A DNA stretch of 26,058 nt from Anaerolineales bacterium (GTDB lineage Bacteria > Chloroflexota > Anaerolineae > B4-G1 > DUEL01): assembly GCA_015662065.1 (NCBI GenBank), contig DQUX01000174.1, positions 1-26,058 on the forward strand, given 5' to 3'. Below, piece by piece: positions 20,515-26,058 of the stretch (position 1 is its first letter; each line of letters opens with the position of its first letter). The notes beneath the pieces are model-generated. The model saw only the letters and a list, made by a program, of their open reading frames with translations. It ran no database searches and was not told where the DNA came from. The translations under genes were made by a program, and so were the position numbers.

Positions 20515-21699
20515 TTACCGCACACTCAAGTACGTGACCATCCGCTCCACCTGCCCCGTCTCGGCCACGCGGAGCATATCCCGATAGACCGACTCGATCT
20601 CCCGGGGCAGGATGTCCCGCCCGCCTAGGCCGTAGACATAGTCGGCCATCGGCATCCGCACTCCCCGCAGGGCCAGAGCGGCGGCCAGCTCCAGGAACAG
20701 GGGACCAGCGTTCCCCATCGCGCCGAAGGAGATGGAACGGTCCATCACCGCCACTGCCTTCAGATGGGCCAGGGCCTCCGCCAGTTCCTCGGCCGGGAAG
20801 GGCCGGAAGACCCGGGGCTTCAAGAGCCCCACTTTCAGCCCCTCCTCGCGCAATCGGTCCACCACCACCTTGGCCGTGCCCGCGGTGGAGTTGGCGACCA
20901 CCACCGCCACCTCCGCGTCCTCCAGGCGGTAGGGCTCGAACAGGCCGTAGTCGCGGTCGAACGTGCGGTTGAACGCCTCCGCCACCTCCTGGATGACCCG
21001 GTGGGCGTGCTGCATCGCCTCGACCTGCTGCCGCTTGTGCTCGTAGTAGTAATCGTAGAAGTCCAGCGGCCCGTAGGTCTTGGGATGCTCCAGGTCCAGA
21101 AGCGACCACTGGGGGCGGTACTCGCCCACGAAAGCCCGCACGTCGGCATCCTCGTAGATCTCCACCCGCTCCATCCCGTGGCTGGTGATGAAGCCGTCCT
21201 GGCAGACCGCCACGGGCAGGAGGACGTCGGGGTGCTCGGCGATGCGGACCGCCTGGATGAGGTTGTCGTAGGCCTCCTGACCGTTCTCGGAGAAGAGGAT
21301 GATCCAGCCGCTATCCCGCATCCCCATCACATCGGAGTGATCGCAGTGGATGTTGATGGGGCCGGAGAGGGCCCGATTGACCAGGCCCATCACAATGGGG
21401 CAGCGGGTGGAGGCGGCGATGTAGACGATCTCCCACATCAGCGCCAGGCCGTTGGCGCTGGTGGCGGTCATCACCCGCGCCCCGGCGGCCGATGCGCCGA
21501 CACAGGCGCTCATCGCGCTGTGCTCACTCTCCACCGTCACGAACTCCGTGTCCACCAGCCCGTCCGCCACGTAGTTGGCAAAGGTCTGCACCGTGGAGGT
21601 CTGGGGGGTGATGGGGTAAGCGGCGACCACGTCGGGGTTGATCTGGCGCATCGCCGTAGCGACCGCCTCGTTGCCTGCCAGCGCTTCGAATTTGCTCAT
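20515..21699 (-). CDS. porA: Pyruvate:ferredoxin oxidoreductase, alpha subunit
   Basis: 394 residues from ATG 21699 (AGGAGTAGG upstream); the N-terminal extension in the same frame overlaps porD and is not homologous. Conserved start GNEAVATAMRQINPDVVAAYPITPQTSTVQTF, the substrate/CoA-side domain I motif. ESEHSAMSACVGASAAGARVMTATSANGL and later VAVMDRSISFGAMGNAGPL are family segments. Pairs with PorB to form the catalytic core. Starts 4 bases after the porD stop and ends 30 bases before porB. Confidence 0.95.
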   Translation of the reverse strand: MSKFEALAGNEAVATAMRQINPDVVAAYPITPQTSTVQTFANYVADGLVDTEFVTVESEHSAMSACVGASAAGARVMTATSANGLALMWEIVYIAASTRCPIVMGLVNRALSGPINIHCDHSDVMGMRDSGWIILFSENGQEAYDNLIQAVRIAEHPDVLLPVAVCQDGFITSHGMERVEIYEDADVRAFVGEYRPQWSLLDLEHPKTYGPLDFYDYYYEHKRQQVEAMQHAHRVIQEVAEAFNRTFDRDYGLFEPYRLEDAEVAVVVANSTAGTAKVVVDRLREEGLKVGLLKPRVFRPFPAEELAEALAHLKAVAVMDRSISFGAMGNAGPLFLELAAALALRGVRMPMADYVYGLGGRDILPREIESVYRDMLRVAETGQVERMVTYLSVR

Positions 21700-21703
21700 C
21701 GTC

Positions 21704-22057
21704 CTACTCCTGGAACTTCCCTTCCTCGACCATGCGGATGCACAGCCGGGGGTCATCCTGCGCCAGTTCCTCATCGGCCTTCTTGATCACCTTAGCGTTG
21801 ACAGGACAGACCGACGCGCAGATCCCACAACCCTTGCAGTGCTCCAGGTCGAATCCGACCATCTTCTCGTTCTCGGGGTCCACCAGAATGCTGGAATCCG
21901 GGCAGAACAGCCAGCACTGGAAACAGTGGATGCACTCCGCCTCACCGAAGACCGGTCGGAAAGCACGCCAGGTGCCGGTGGGGTACTCGGTCGCGTTCCC
22001 CGCCTCCAGGATCATCCCGCCGATGGGGATATCTCGCCAACCTTTCAATTCCGCCAT
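21704..22057 (-). CDS. porD: Pyruvate:ferredoxin oxidoreductase, delta (2x[4Fe-4S]) subunit
   Basis: 117 residues from ATG 22057 with GGAAGGAGC upstream; longer readings run into the heptamer array and are rejected. Two ferredoxin motifs: C42-x2-C45-x2-C48-x3-C52-P and C74-x2-C77-x2-C80-x3-C84-P. It carries electrons from the ThDP site to free ferredoxin. The 84-base gap to porG holds the heptamer array. Confidence 0.95.
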   Translation of the reverse strand: MAELKGWRDIPIGGMILEAGNATEYPTGTWRAFRPVFGEAECIHCFQCWLFCPDSSILVDPENEKMVGFDLEHCKGCGICASVCPVNAKVIKKADEELAQDDPRLCIRMVEEGKFQE

Positions 22058-22081
22058 TCTATTTGCTCCTTCCGTAGAGTT

Positions 22082-22140
22082 ACGGAATACGCAATACGGA
22101 ATACGGAGCACGTATTGCGTACTGCGCATTGCGCATCGCG
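22082..22140. repeat. Inverted pair of heptamer arrays after porG stop
   Basis: Four 7-base units of type ACGGAAT (22082-22109, plus a partial ACG at 22110-22112) are followed by four units of type TATTGCG (22113-22140). The second set is essentially the reverse complement of the first (CGCAATA), so the whole folds back on itself. The array ends exactly one base before the porG TGA (22141-22143). Its base composition is much less GC-rich than its surroundings. Confidence 0.8.
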
Positions 22141-22713
22141 TCACCCCTCCACCACTTCCTCCGCCGCCCTCCGCAGGGCCCGGATGTTGGCCTCCACGAT
22201 CTCGGGAGAGACCTTGCTGCCGAACCAGTGGCGGACCTGTTCGATCAGGGTGTCGGTATCGAACAGACCGGTGGCACGGGCGAAGGCCCCCAGCATCGGA
22301 GTATTGGTGATCTCCCGGCCCATCTCCTCAATGGCGATGTGGCTAGCGTCCACTGTGAAGACCTTGCCGGTGTGGAAACCGGTGATCTCCCGCACCTCCT
22401 GGGGCTGCATCCCGGTGTTGACCAGCAGGATGCCGTCTTCCTTCAGCCCCTCCGCCACCGACACCGTGCCCAGGAGGGTGGAATCCAGCACCAACACCAC
22501 GTCCGGGTTCTCCACCTGGGAGTGAATGGTGATGGGCCTGGAACTGAGGCGCGTGTAGGAGCGGATCGGGGCCCCCATCCGCTCCGGACCGTAGTCGGGG
22601 AAGGCCTGGAAGTACTGACCGGTGCCCAGCGCGGTCTCGGCCAGCAGCTTGCCGGCGGTCACGACCCCCTGCCCACCCCGACCATGCCAGCGAATTTCCA
22701 CCATGTCTGTCAT
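22141..22713 (-). CDS. porG: Pyruvate:ferredoxin oxidoreductase, gamma subunit
   Basis: 190 residues from ATG 22713 (GAGGGGGAG upstream; ATG 22704 is a possible alternative). IRWHGRGGQGVVTAGKLLAETAL and AFPDYGPERMGAPIRSYTR are the hallmarks of the gamma domain. It binds CoA near the active site. First gene of the four-gene por operon. The gap upstream contains palindromic operator-like sites shared with the divergent tsaE operon. Confidence 0.95.
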   Translation of the reverse strand: MTDMVEIRWHGRGGQGVVTAGKLLAETALGTGQYFQAFPDYGPERMGAPIRSYTRLSSRPITIHSQVENPDVVLVLDSTLLGTVSVAEGLKEDGILLVNTGMQPQEVREITGFHTGKVFTVDASHIAIEEMGREITNTPMLGAFARATGLFDTDTLIEQVRHWFGSKVSPEIVEANIRALRRAAEEVVEG

Positions 22714-22793
22714 TAAACTCCCCCTCAGGAAGACAGGATTGAGAACTGTCCGACTCAACTCCCATATTGTGCCACAGATTCCCGATTTCCGCC

Positions 22794-22830
22794 AGTGACA
22801 GGTCACTATGTGCCCGGCGACACTTGTCAC
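22794..22830. promoter_or_regulatory. Two GTGAC-type palindromes between porG and tsaE
   Basis: AGTGAC-AG-GTCACT (22794-22807) is a 6+6 palindrome; GACAC-TT-GTCAC (22819-22830) is a weaker version, with centres 24 bases apart. Their placement about 80-115 bases upstream of porG and just before the tsaE promoter suggests an operator for a dimeric regulator; which family is unclear. Confidence 0.35.
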
Positions 22831-22880
22831 GCGCGATCGTGGCCGGAGCCGGTACCGCTCCAAGCCGCGCCGCGATTCGC

Positions 22881-22909
22881 TTGTCCCCCCCCACCAACGG
22901 TTGTATAAT
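22881..22909 (+). promoter_or_regulatory. Promoter giving a leaderless tsaE mRNA
   Basis: TTGTCC (22881-22886), 17-bp spacer, TATAAT with TG extension (22904-22909). The tsaE ATG begins at 22917, seven bases after the -10, where transcription should start. There is no Shine-Dalgarno, only a C-run. Confidence 0.75.
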
Positions 22910-22916
22910 CCCCCTG

Positions 22917-23423
22917 ATGGCCCCGATTCTGGACGACCGGTCGCTGGAGTTCATCAGCCGCAGCCCGGAGCAGACCCGTCGGCTTGGCGCCCGGCTGGGG
23001 CAGTTGCTCCAGGGCGGTGAGGTCATCTGCCTGGAAGGCTCCCTGGGGGCCGGCAAGACGGTGATCGCCCAGGGGATCGGCCGGGGATGGGGGGCCGTCG
23101 GCCGGTTGGTCAGCCCCAGCTTCGTCCTGGTGCGGGAGCACCGCCGCCCCACCGGCCACCAGCGACTGCTCCACGCCGATTTCTACCGGCTGGAGCAGGC
23201 GCAGGAGGTCTGGGGCCTCGGCCTTCAGGAGTGGATGGAGGACCCGGCAGTGGTGGTCCTCATCGAGTGGCCGGAACGGGCCCCGGAGGTCCTGCCCCAG
23301 GAGCGGCTGTGGATACGGCTGGAGTTCGCCGAGGAGACCCGGCGGCGGCTGCTCTTCACCGCCGAGGGCGCTTCCTACCTGGCCCTGCTGCGGGCCTTCC
23401 GCCGGGCCGCTTTCGGAGTCTGA
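22917..23423 (+). CDS. tsaE: tRNA threonylcarbamoyladenosine biosynthesis ATPase TsaE
   Basis: 168 residues. Walker A GSLGAGKT (41-48), family segments LVSPSFVLVREH, LLHADFYRLEQAQEVWGLGLQEWM and VVLIEWPERA. TsaE is the ATPase that, with TsaB and TsaD, transfers threonylcarbamoyl to A37 of ANN-decoding tRNAs. I chose ATG 22917 because family homology starts here and the upstream in-frame sequence runs through the promoter. It therefore appears to be translated from a leaderless message. tsaB follows after 2 bases. Confidence 0.95.
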   Translation: MAPILDDRSLEFISRSPEQTRRLGARLGQLLQGGEVICLEGSLGAGKTVIAQGIGRGWGAVGRLVSPSFVLVREHRRPTGHQRLLHADFYRLEQAQEVWGLGLQEWMEDPAVVVLIEWPERAPEVLPQERLWIRLEFAEETRRRLLFTAEGASYLALLRAFRRAAFGV

Positions 23424-23425
23424 CG

Positions 23426-24079
23426 ATGCTGTTGGCCATAGACACCGCCACCCACACTGCCAGCCTCGCCCTCCACGACGGCCTCCGGGTTCGCTACGAG
23501 GCCACCTGGGAGGCGCACCGCCGCCACACGGTCCAGTTGACGGCCCGCCTGGCGGAGGCCCTGGAGGACCTGGGGGTGACCCCCGAGGGTCTGAGCGGCG
23601 TGGCGGTGACGCTGGGCCCCGGCTCCTTCACCGGCCTGCGGGTGGGGATGGCGGTGGCCAAGGGGCTGACCTTGGCCCGAAGCATCCCGCTGGTGGGCAT
23701 CCCCACCCTAGACGTGCTCGCCGCCGCCCAGGGGCGGGGCCGACAGCCGCTGGTGGCGGTGCTGCAGGCGGGCCGGGGGCGCATCTGTGCCGCCACCTAC
23801 CGCTGGCGCAAGGGATGGCAGCGGCGAGAGGGGCCTACCTTGACCACCTGGGAGGAGCTGGTCGCGCGGGTGGAGAAGCCCACCCTCTTCTGCGGCGAGG
23901 TGGATGAGCGCGGGGCGGAGGTGCTGGAACAACTGGGGGACCTGGCGGCGACTCTCCCGCCAGCCCACTGCCTGCGTCGGGCCGGGTTCCTGGCCGAACT
24001 GGCCTGGGGCCGCATCCGCCGAGGCCAGACGGACAACCCGGTGACCCTGACGCCGATCTACCTGCACCAGCCGTCCTAG
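23426..24079 (+). CDS. tsaB: tRNA threonylcarbamoyladenosine biosynthesis protein TsaB
   Basis: 217 residues from ATG 23426 (GGAG nine bases upstream, inside tsaE). ASKHA-like N-terminal lobe: LLAIDTATHTASLALHDG, LGPGSFTGLRVGMAVAKGL and IPTLDVLAAA. TsaB is a catalytically inactive paralogue that scaffolds TsaD and TsaE. tsaD itself is not in this window. Operon partner of tsaE and rimI. Confidence 0.95.
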   Translation: MLLAIDTATHTASLALHDGLRVRYEATWEAHRRHTVQLTARLAEALEDLGVTPEGLSGVAVTLGPGSFTGLRVGMAVAKGLTLARSIPLVGIPTLDVLAAAQGRGRQPLVAVLQAGRGRICAATYRWRKGWQRREGPTLTTWEELVARVEKPTLFCGEVDERGAEVLEQLGDLAATLPPAHCLRRAGFLAELAWGRIRRGQTDNPVTLTPIYLHQPS

Positions 24080-24097
24080 CACAGCGAGGAGAGAGAC

Positions 24098-24751
24098 GTG
24101 GCGGACCAGAGGGCCGGAATCGGCGGGGTGCCCAGGGAAGGGGCCGTCGCTATAGCCCTGCCCTTCACCGTGCGACCTATGCGGGTGGGGGATATTCCCG
24201 CCGTGATGGAGATCGAGCGGTGCTCTTTCCTCTCCCCCTGGCCGGAATCCGCCTACCGCTACGAACTGCGCTACGGCGCGACGTCTCAATTCTACGTCCT
24301 TCAACCCCGGCGGCCGGCGTCGCCTCCCCCCACCTGGCGCGACCGGCTCCGGGACGCCCTGCACCGGCAGGAGCCGCCGCCGGTGCTGGGGTATGTGGGC
24401 CTGCGGCTGCGCGGGGGGGATGCCCACATCAGCACCATCGCCGTCCACCCCGACTGGCGCGGGCGAGGGCTAGGGCTGCTCCTCCTGCTGACGGCGGTGG
24501 AGAAGGCCCTCCTCTGCGGTGCCCTGCGGATGACGCTGGAGGTGCGCCCCTCCAACCGGGTGGCCCGGCGGCTCTACGCCAAGGTGGGCTTCGTCCAGAC
24601 GGGGCTCCGCCGCGCTTATTACCGGGACGGCGAGGACGCCTGGGTGATGACGCTGGGGCCGTTGAAGGGGGCGGACATCGATCGCCTGCAGGACCTCAAA
24701 CGGGCGGTCGAGGCCCGGCTGATGAGGGAAGGGGGGCTACGGGGCCTCTGA
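24098..24751 (+). CDS. rimI: GNAT N-acetyltransferase, RimI type
   Basis: 217 residues from a GTG start (CGAGGAGAGAG upstream). GNAT fold: VRPMRVGDIPAVMEIERCSFLSPWP at the start, acetyl-CoA pyrophosphate loop RGRGLG (121-126) after STIAVHPDW, then LEVRPSN (N153) and LYAKVGFVQTGLRRAYY. An insertion of about 25 Pro/Arg-rich residues (70-95) and an approximately 30-residue C-terminal extension make it longer than the usual 150-residue RimI. RimI acetylates the N-terminus of ribosomal protein S18 in E. coli; the tsaE-tsaB-rimI order is widespread. Confidence 0.9.
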   Translation: MADQRAGIGGVPREGAVAIALPFTVRPMRVGDIPAVMEIERCSFLSPWPESAYRYELRYGATSQFYVLQPRRPASPPPTWRDRLRDALHRQEPPPVLGYVGLRLRGGDAHISTIAVHPDWRGRGLGLLLLLTAVEKALLCGALRMTLEVRPSNRVARRLYAKVGFVQTGLRRAYYRDGEDAWVMTLGPLKGADIDRLQDLKRAVEARLMREGGLRGL

Positions 24752-24772
24752 ATACTTACTGGAGGTGGAAAC

Positions 24773-25375
24773 GTGTCCGAGTTGGAGAAGATTGCGGCGG
24801 AGGTCCGGGCCTGCACCCGGTGCATCCTGCACCGGGGCCGGACCCAGGCGGTGCCAGGGGAGGGGCCAGGGGACGCCCAGATCGTCTTTATCGGCGAGGC
24901 TCCCGGCTTCCACGAGGACCAGCAAGGACGGCCTTTCGTCGGCGCGGCGGGGAGGCTCCTGGAGGATCTCCTGAGCAGCATCGGCCTGAGCCGGGAGCAG
25001 GTCTACATCACCAACATCATCAAGTGCCGGCCGCCGGCCAACCGGGACCCCCTGCCGGAGGAGGTCGCGGCCTGTAATCCCTATCTGGATCGCCAACTGG
25101 CGGCTCTCCGGCCCCGGCTGGTGGTCACCCTGGGCCGGTTCTCAATGGCCCGCTTCTTCCCCCAGGCCCGCATCTCGAAGATCCACGGCCAACCTCGCCG
25201 GGTGGGTGGCCTGATCTGCTACCCCCTCTATCACCCGGCGGCGGCCCTCCATCAGCCGTCGCTGCGGCGGGTGGTGGAGGAGGACTTCCGCCGCATCCCA
25301 GACGTACTGGCGAAGGCGGAGCAGGTCGCTGAATATGAGCCGCCGCCCCAGGCGGAGCAATTGCGACTGTTCTAG
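24773..25375 (+). CDS. Uracil-DNA glycosylase, family 4, [4Fe-4S]
   Basis: 200 residues from a GTG start (GGAGGTG upstream). Motif A is GEAPGFHEDQQGRPFVG (41-57) and motif B is HPAAAL (154-159). Iron-sulfur ligands are C14, C17, C85 and C101 (CTRC; KCRPP; AACNPY). It removes uracil from DNA arising by cytosine deamination and starts base-excision repair, a family common in thermophiles. The last five residues, QLRLF, resemble a bacterial beta-clamp binding peptide (QLxLF). It follows rimI by 21 bases, so probably cotranscribed. Confidence 0.95.
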   Translation: MSELEKIAAEVRACTRCILHRGRTQAVPGEGPGDAQIVFIGEAPGFHEDQQGRPFVGAAGRLLEDLLSSIGLSREQVYITNIIKCRPPANRDPLPEEVAACNPYLDRQLAALRPRLVVTLGRFSMARFFPQARISKIHGQPRRVGGLICYPLYHPAAALHQPSLRRVVEEDFRRIPDVLAKAEQVAEYEPPPQAEQLRLF

Positions 25376-25470
25376 GGATCTACCTGTTTGCCATCTTCAT
25401 TAAGAAGCACGTCGCTTCGCCGAGAGGCAAGACGTGCGGATGATCGGTCTCAGACGCGCTATCCGCCGGC

Positions 25471-25603
25471 CGGGCCTTCCTCCTGGCCGGCGAGGTCTTC
25501 AGCGACGACCTCATCGACCGCTGGATCGCCCGTAAGCAGGAGGAGGCAAGCAGGGTGCGGCTGCGTCCGCACCCGTATGAGATGGGGCTGTTACGATGCG
25601 TGA
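25471..25603 (+). pseudogene. glnA: Glutamine synthetase C-terminal remnant
   Basis: Reads RAFLLAGEVFSDDLIDRWIA then KQEEASRVRLRPHPYEMGL, the very end of type I glutamine synthetase (F-L-GxVFxxDLIxxWIxxK...RLRPHPYE). After Leu the frame breaks: skipping one base (25591) gives Y-D-A-stop at 25592-25603, matching the usual ...LYYD(V/A) ending with two bases lost. No upstream part of the gene is present; 25376-25470 has no recognisable coding content apart from a CACGTC/GACGTG inverted pair. Confidence 0.8.
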
Positions 25604-25626
25604 AACGTGAAGTGCGAGGTGAGTTG
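25599..25626. repeat. Degenerate heptamer array beside the permease stop
   Basis: Units CGTGAAA, CGTGAAG, TGCGAGG and TGAGTTG follow with period seven. The array overlaps the stop of the glnA remnant (25601-25603) and ends 7 bases before the permease TGA (25634-25636). Third example of a stop-linked heptamer array in this window. Confidence 0.55.
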
Positions 25627-25633
25627 CCTTGCC

Positions 25634-26058
25634 TCACCTGCTCAACGTCTCCTGCAGCCCATCTCCCAGCAGGTTGGTCGCCAGCACGGTGAGGGTCAGA
25701 GCCAGGCCCGGGAAACTGCTGACCCAGGGGGCATCCCGCAGATAGGCCCGCCCCTCGGCCACCATCGCCCCCCACTCCGGCGTGCCCGGCGGCGCGCCCA
25801 GCCCCAGGAAGTTGAGGGCCGCTCCGTTGAGGAGGACCCATCCCAGTTGCGCGGTGGCGAAGGCGATGAGGGAGGGAGCCCCATTGGGCAGGACGTGGCG
25901 GAGGGCGATCCGCCAGGGGGTGGCACCCACGGCGCGGGCCGCCTCGATGTAGGGCTGAGCCCGCACCTCCAGGGCGACGGAGCGGGCCAACCGTGCGTAA
26001 GGGGGGGCCGCCGCCAGCCCCACCGCCACCGCCACCGAGGTCAGCCCCGGCCCCAGCA
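25634..26058 (-). CDS. Dipeptide/oligopeptide ABC transporter permease (DppC/OppC type), partial
   Basis: The last 141 residues of a permease whose start lies beyond the window; the frame is open to the edge (LGPGLTSVAVAVGL). The binding-protein-dependent transport motif EAARAVGATPWRIALRHVLPNGAPSL, the EAA loop contacting the ATPase, is intact. The ending ...WVSSFPGLALTLTVLATNLLGDGLQETLSR is typical of DppC/OppC, where the last residues usually read GDGLRDALDP. It imports peptides or, in some systems, nickel, with partner genes presumably upstream beyond the edge. Confidence 0.93.
   Translation of the reverse strand, partial: LGPGLTSVAVAVGLAAAPPYARLARSVALEVRAQPYIEAARAVGATPWRIALRHVLPNGAPSLIAFATAQLGWVLLNGAALNFLGLGAPPGTPEWGAMVAEGRAYLRDAPWVSSFPGLALTLTVLATNLLGDGLQETLSR

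Noticed and set aside
22082..22140. CRISPR-like repeat array
   Set aside because: Units are 7 bp, contiguous, with no spacers and no cas genes nearby.
22740..22790. Possible sigma-54 promoter (TGGCAC) for the por operon
   Set aside because: TGGCAC is present on the minus strand, but no GC/TTGC element lies at the required -12 spacing.

Overview
The window is GC-rich, gene-dense bacterial chromosome. Its content suggests a member of the Chloroflexota, probably an Anaerolineae-like lineage: a four-subunit pyruvate:ferredoxin oxidoreductase, a DUF177 gene directly before the primary sigma factor, proline-rich lipoproteins with a lectin-like fold, an AmmeMemoRadiSam operon, and intergenic spaces filled with short GC-rich palindromes. 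This placement is inferred from gene content and style; there is no rRNA to settle it.

Layout. 1-1908 (minus): a class I SAM methyltransferase and a two-helix membrane protein of unknown function. 2050-6436 (plus): a strong sigma-70 promoter, DUF177/YceD, primary sigma factor RpoD, tandem terminators, then metG and a lipoprotein. 6458-10647 (minus): amrS-ammB-ammA (AmmeMemoRadiSam) and, after a hairpin-rich spacer, an MtaD/DadD-type deaminase. 10690-11024: a large nested palindrome. 11025-13640: an ABC exporter operon (membrane protein, winged-helix regulator, ATPase, permease) whose ATPase/permease junction looks deleted, followed by fragments of a cyclopropane-fatty-acid synthase and of another ABC ATPase that runs into the 3' end of thiI. 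15003-15303 (minus): tRNA-Arg(CCU) and tRNA-Glu(UUC). 15359-19164 (minus): a soluble hybrid histidine kinase, an OmpR-type regulator, a REC-Roadblock regulator and a small Arg-rich protein. 19549-22713 (minus): porG-porD-porA-porB. 22881-25375 (plus): apparently leaderless tsaE, then tsaB, rimI and a family 4 uracil-DNA glycosylase. 25471-25603: a glutamine synthetase C-terminal remnant. 25634-end (minus): a partial Dpp/Opp-type permease.

How it fits together: core functions (transcription initiation, Met-tRNA charging, t6A tRNA modification, 4-thiouridine, uracil repair, pyruvate oxidation) sit beside a two-component cascade and the poorly understood AmmeMemoRadiSam system. The most unusual material is between and at the ends of genes: three degenerate heptamer arrays that each begin at a stop codon, an approximately 80-bp inverted repeat pair 7.7 kb apart, a 35-bp repeat shared by two distant spacers, and a cluster of gene fragments that are either deletion scars or assembly joins.
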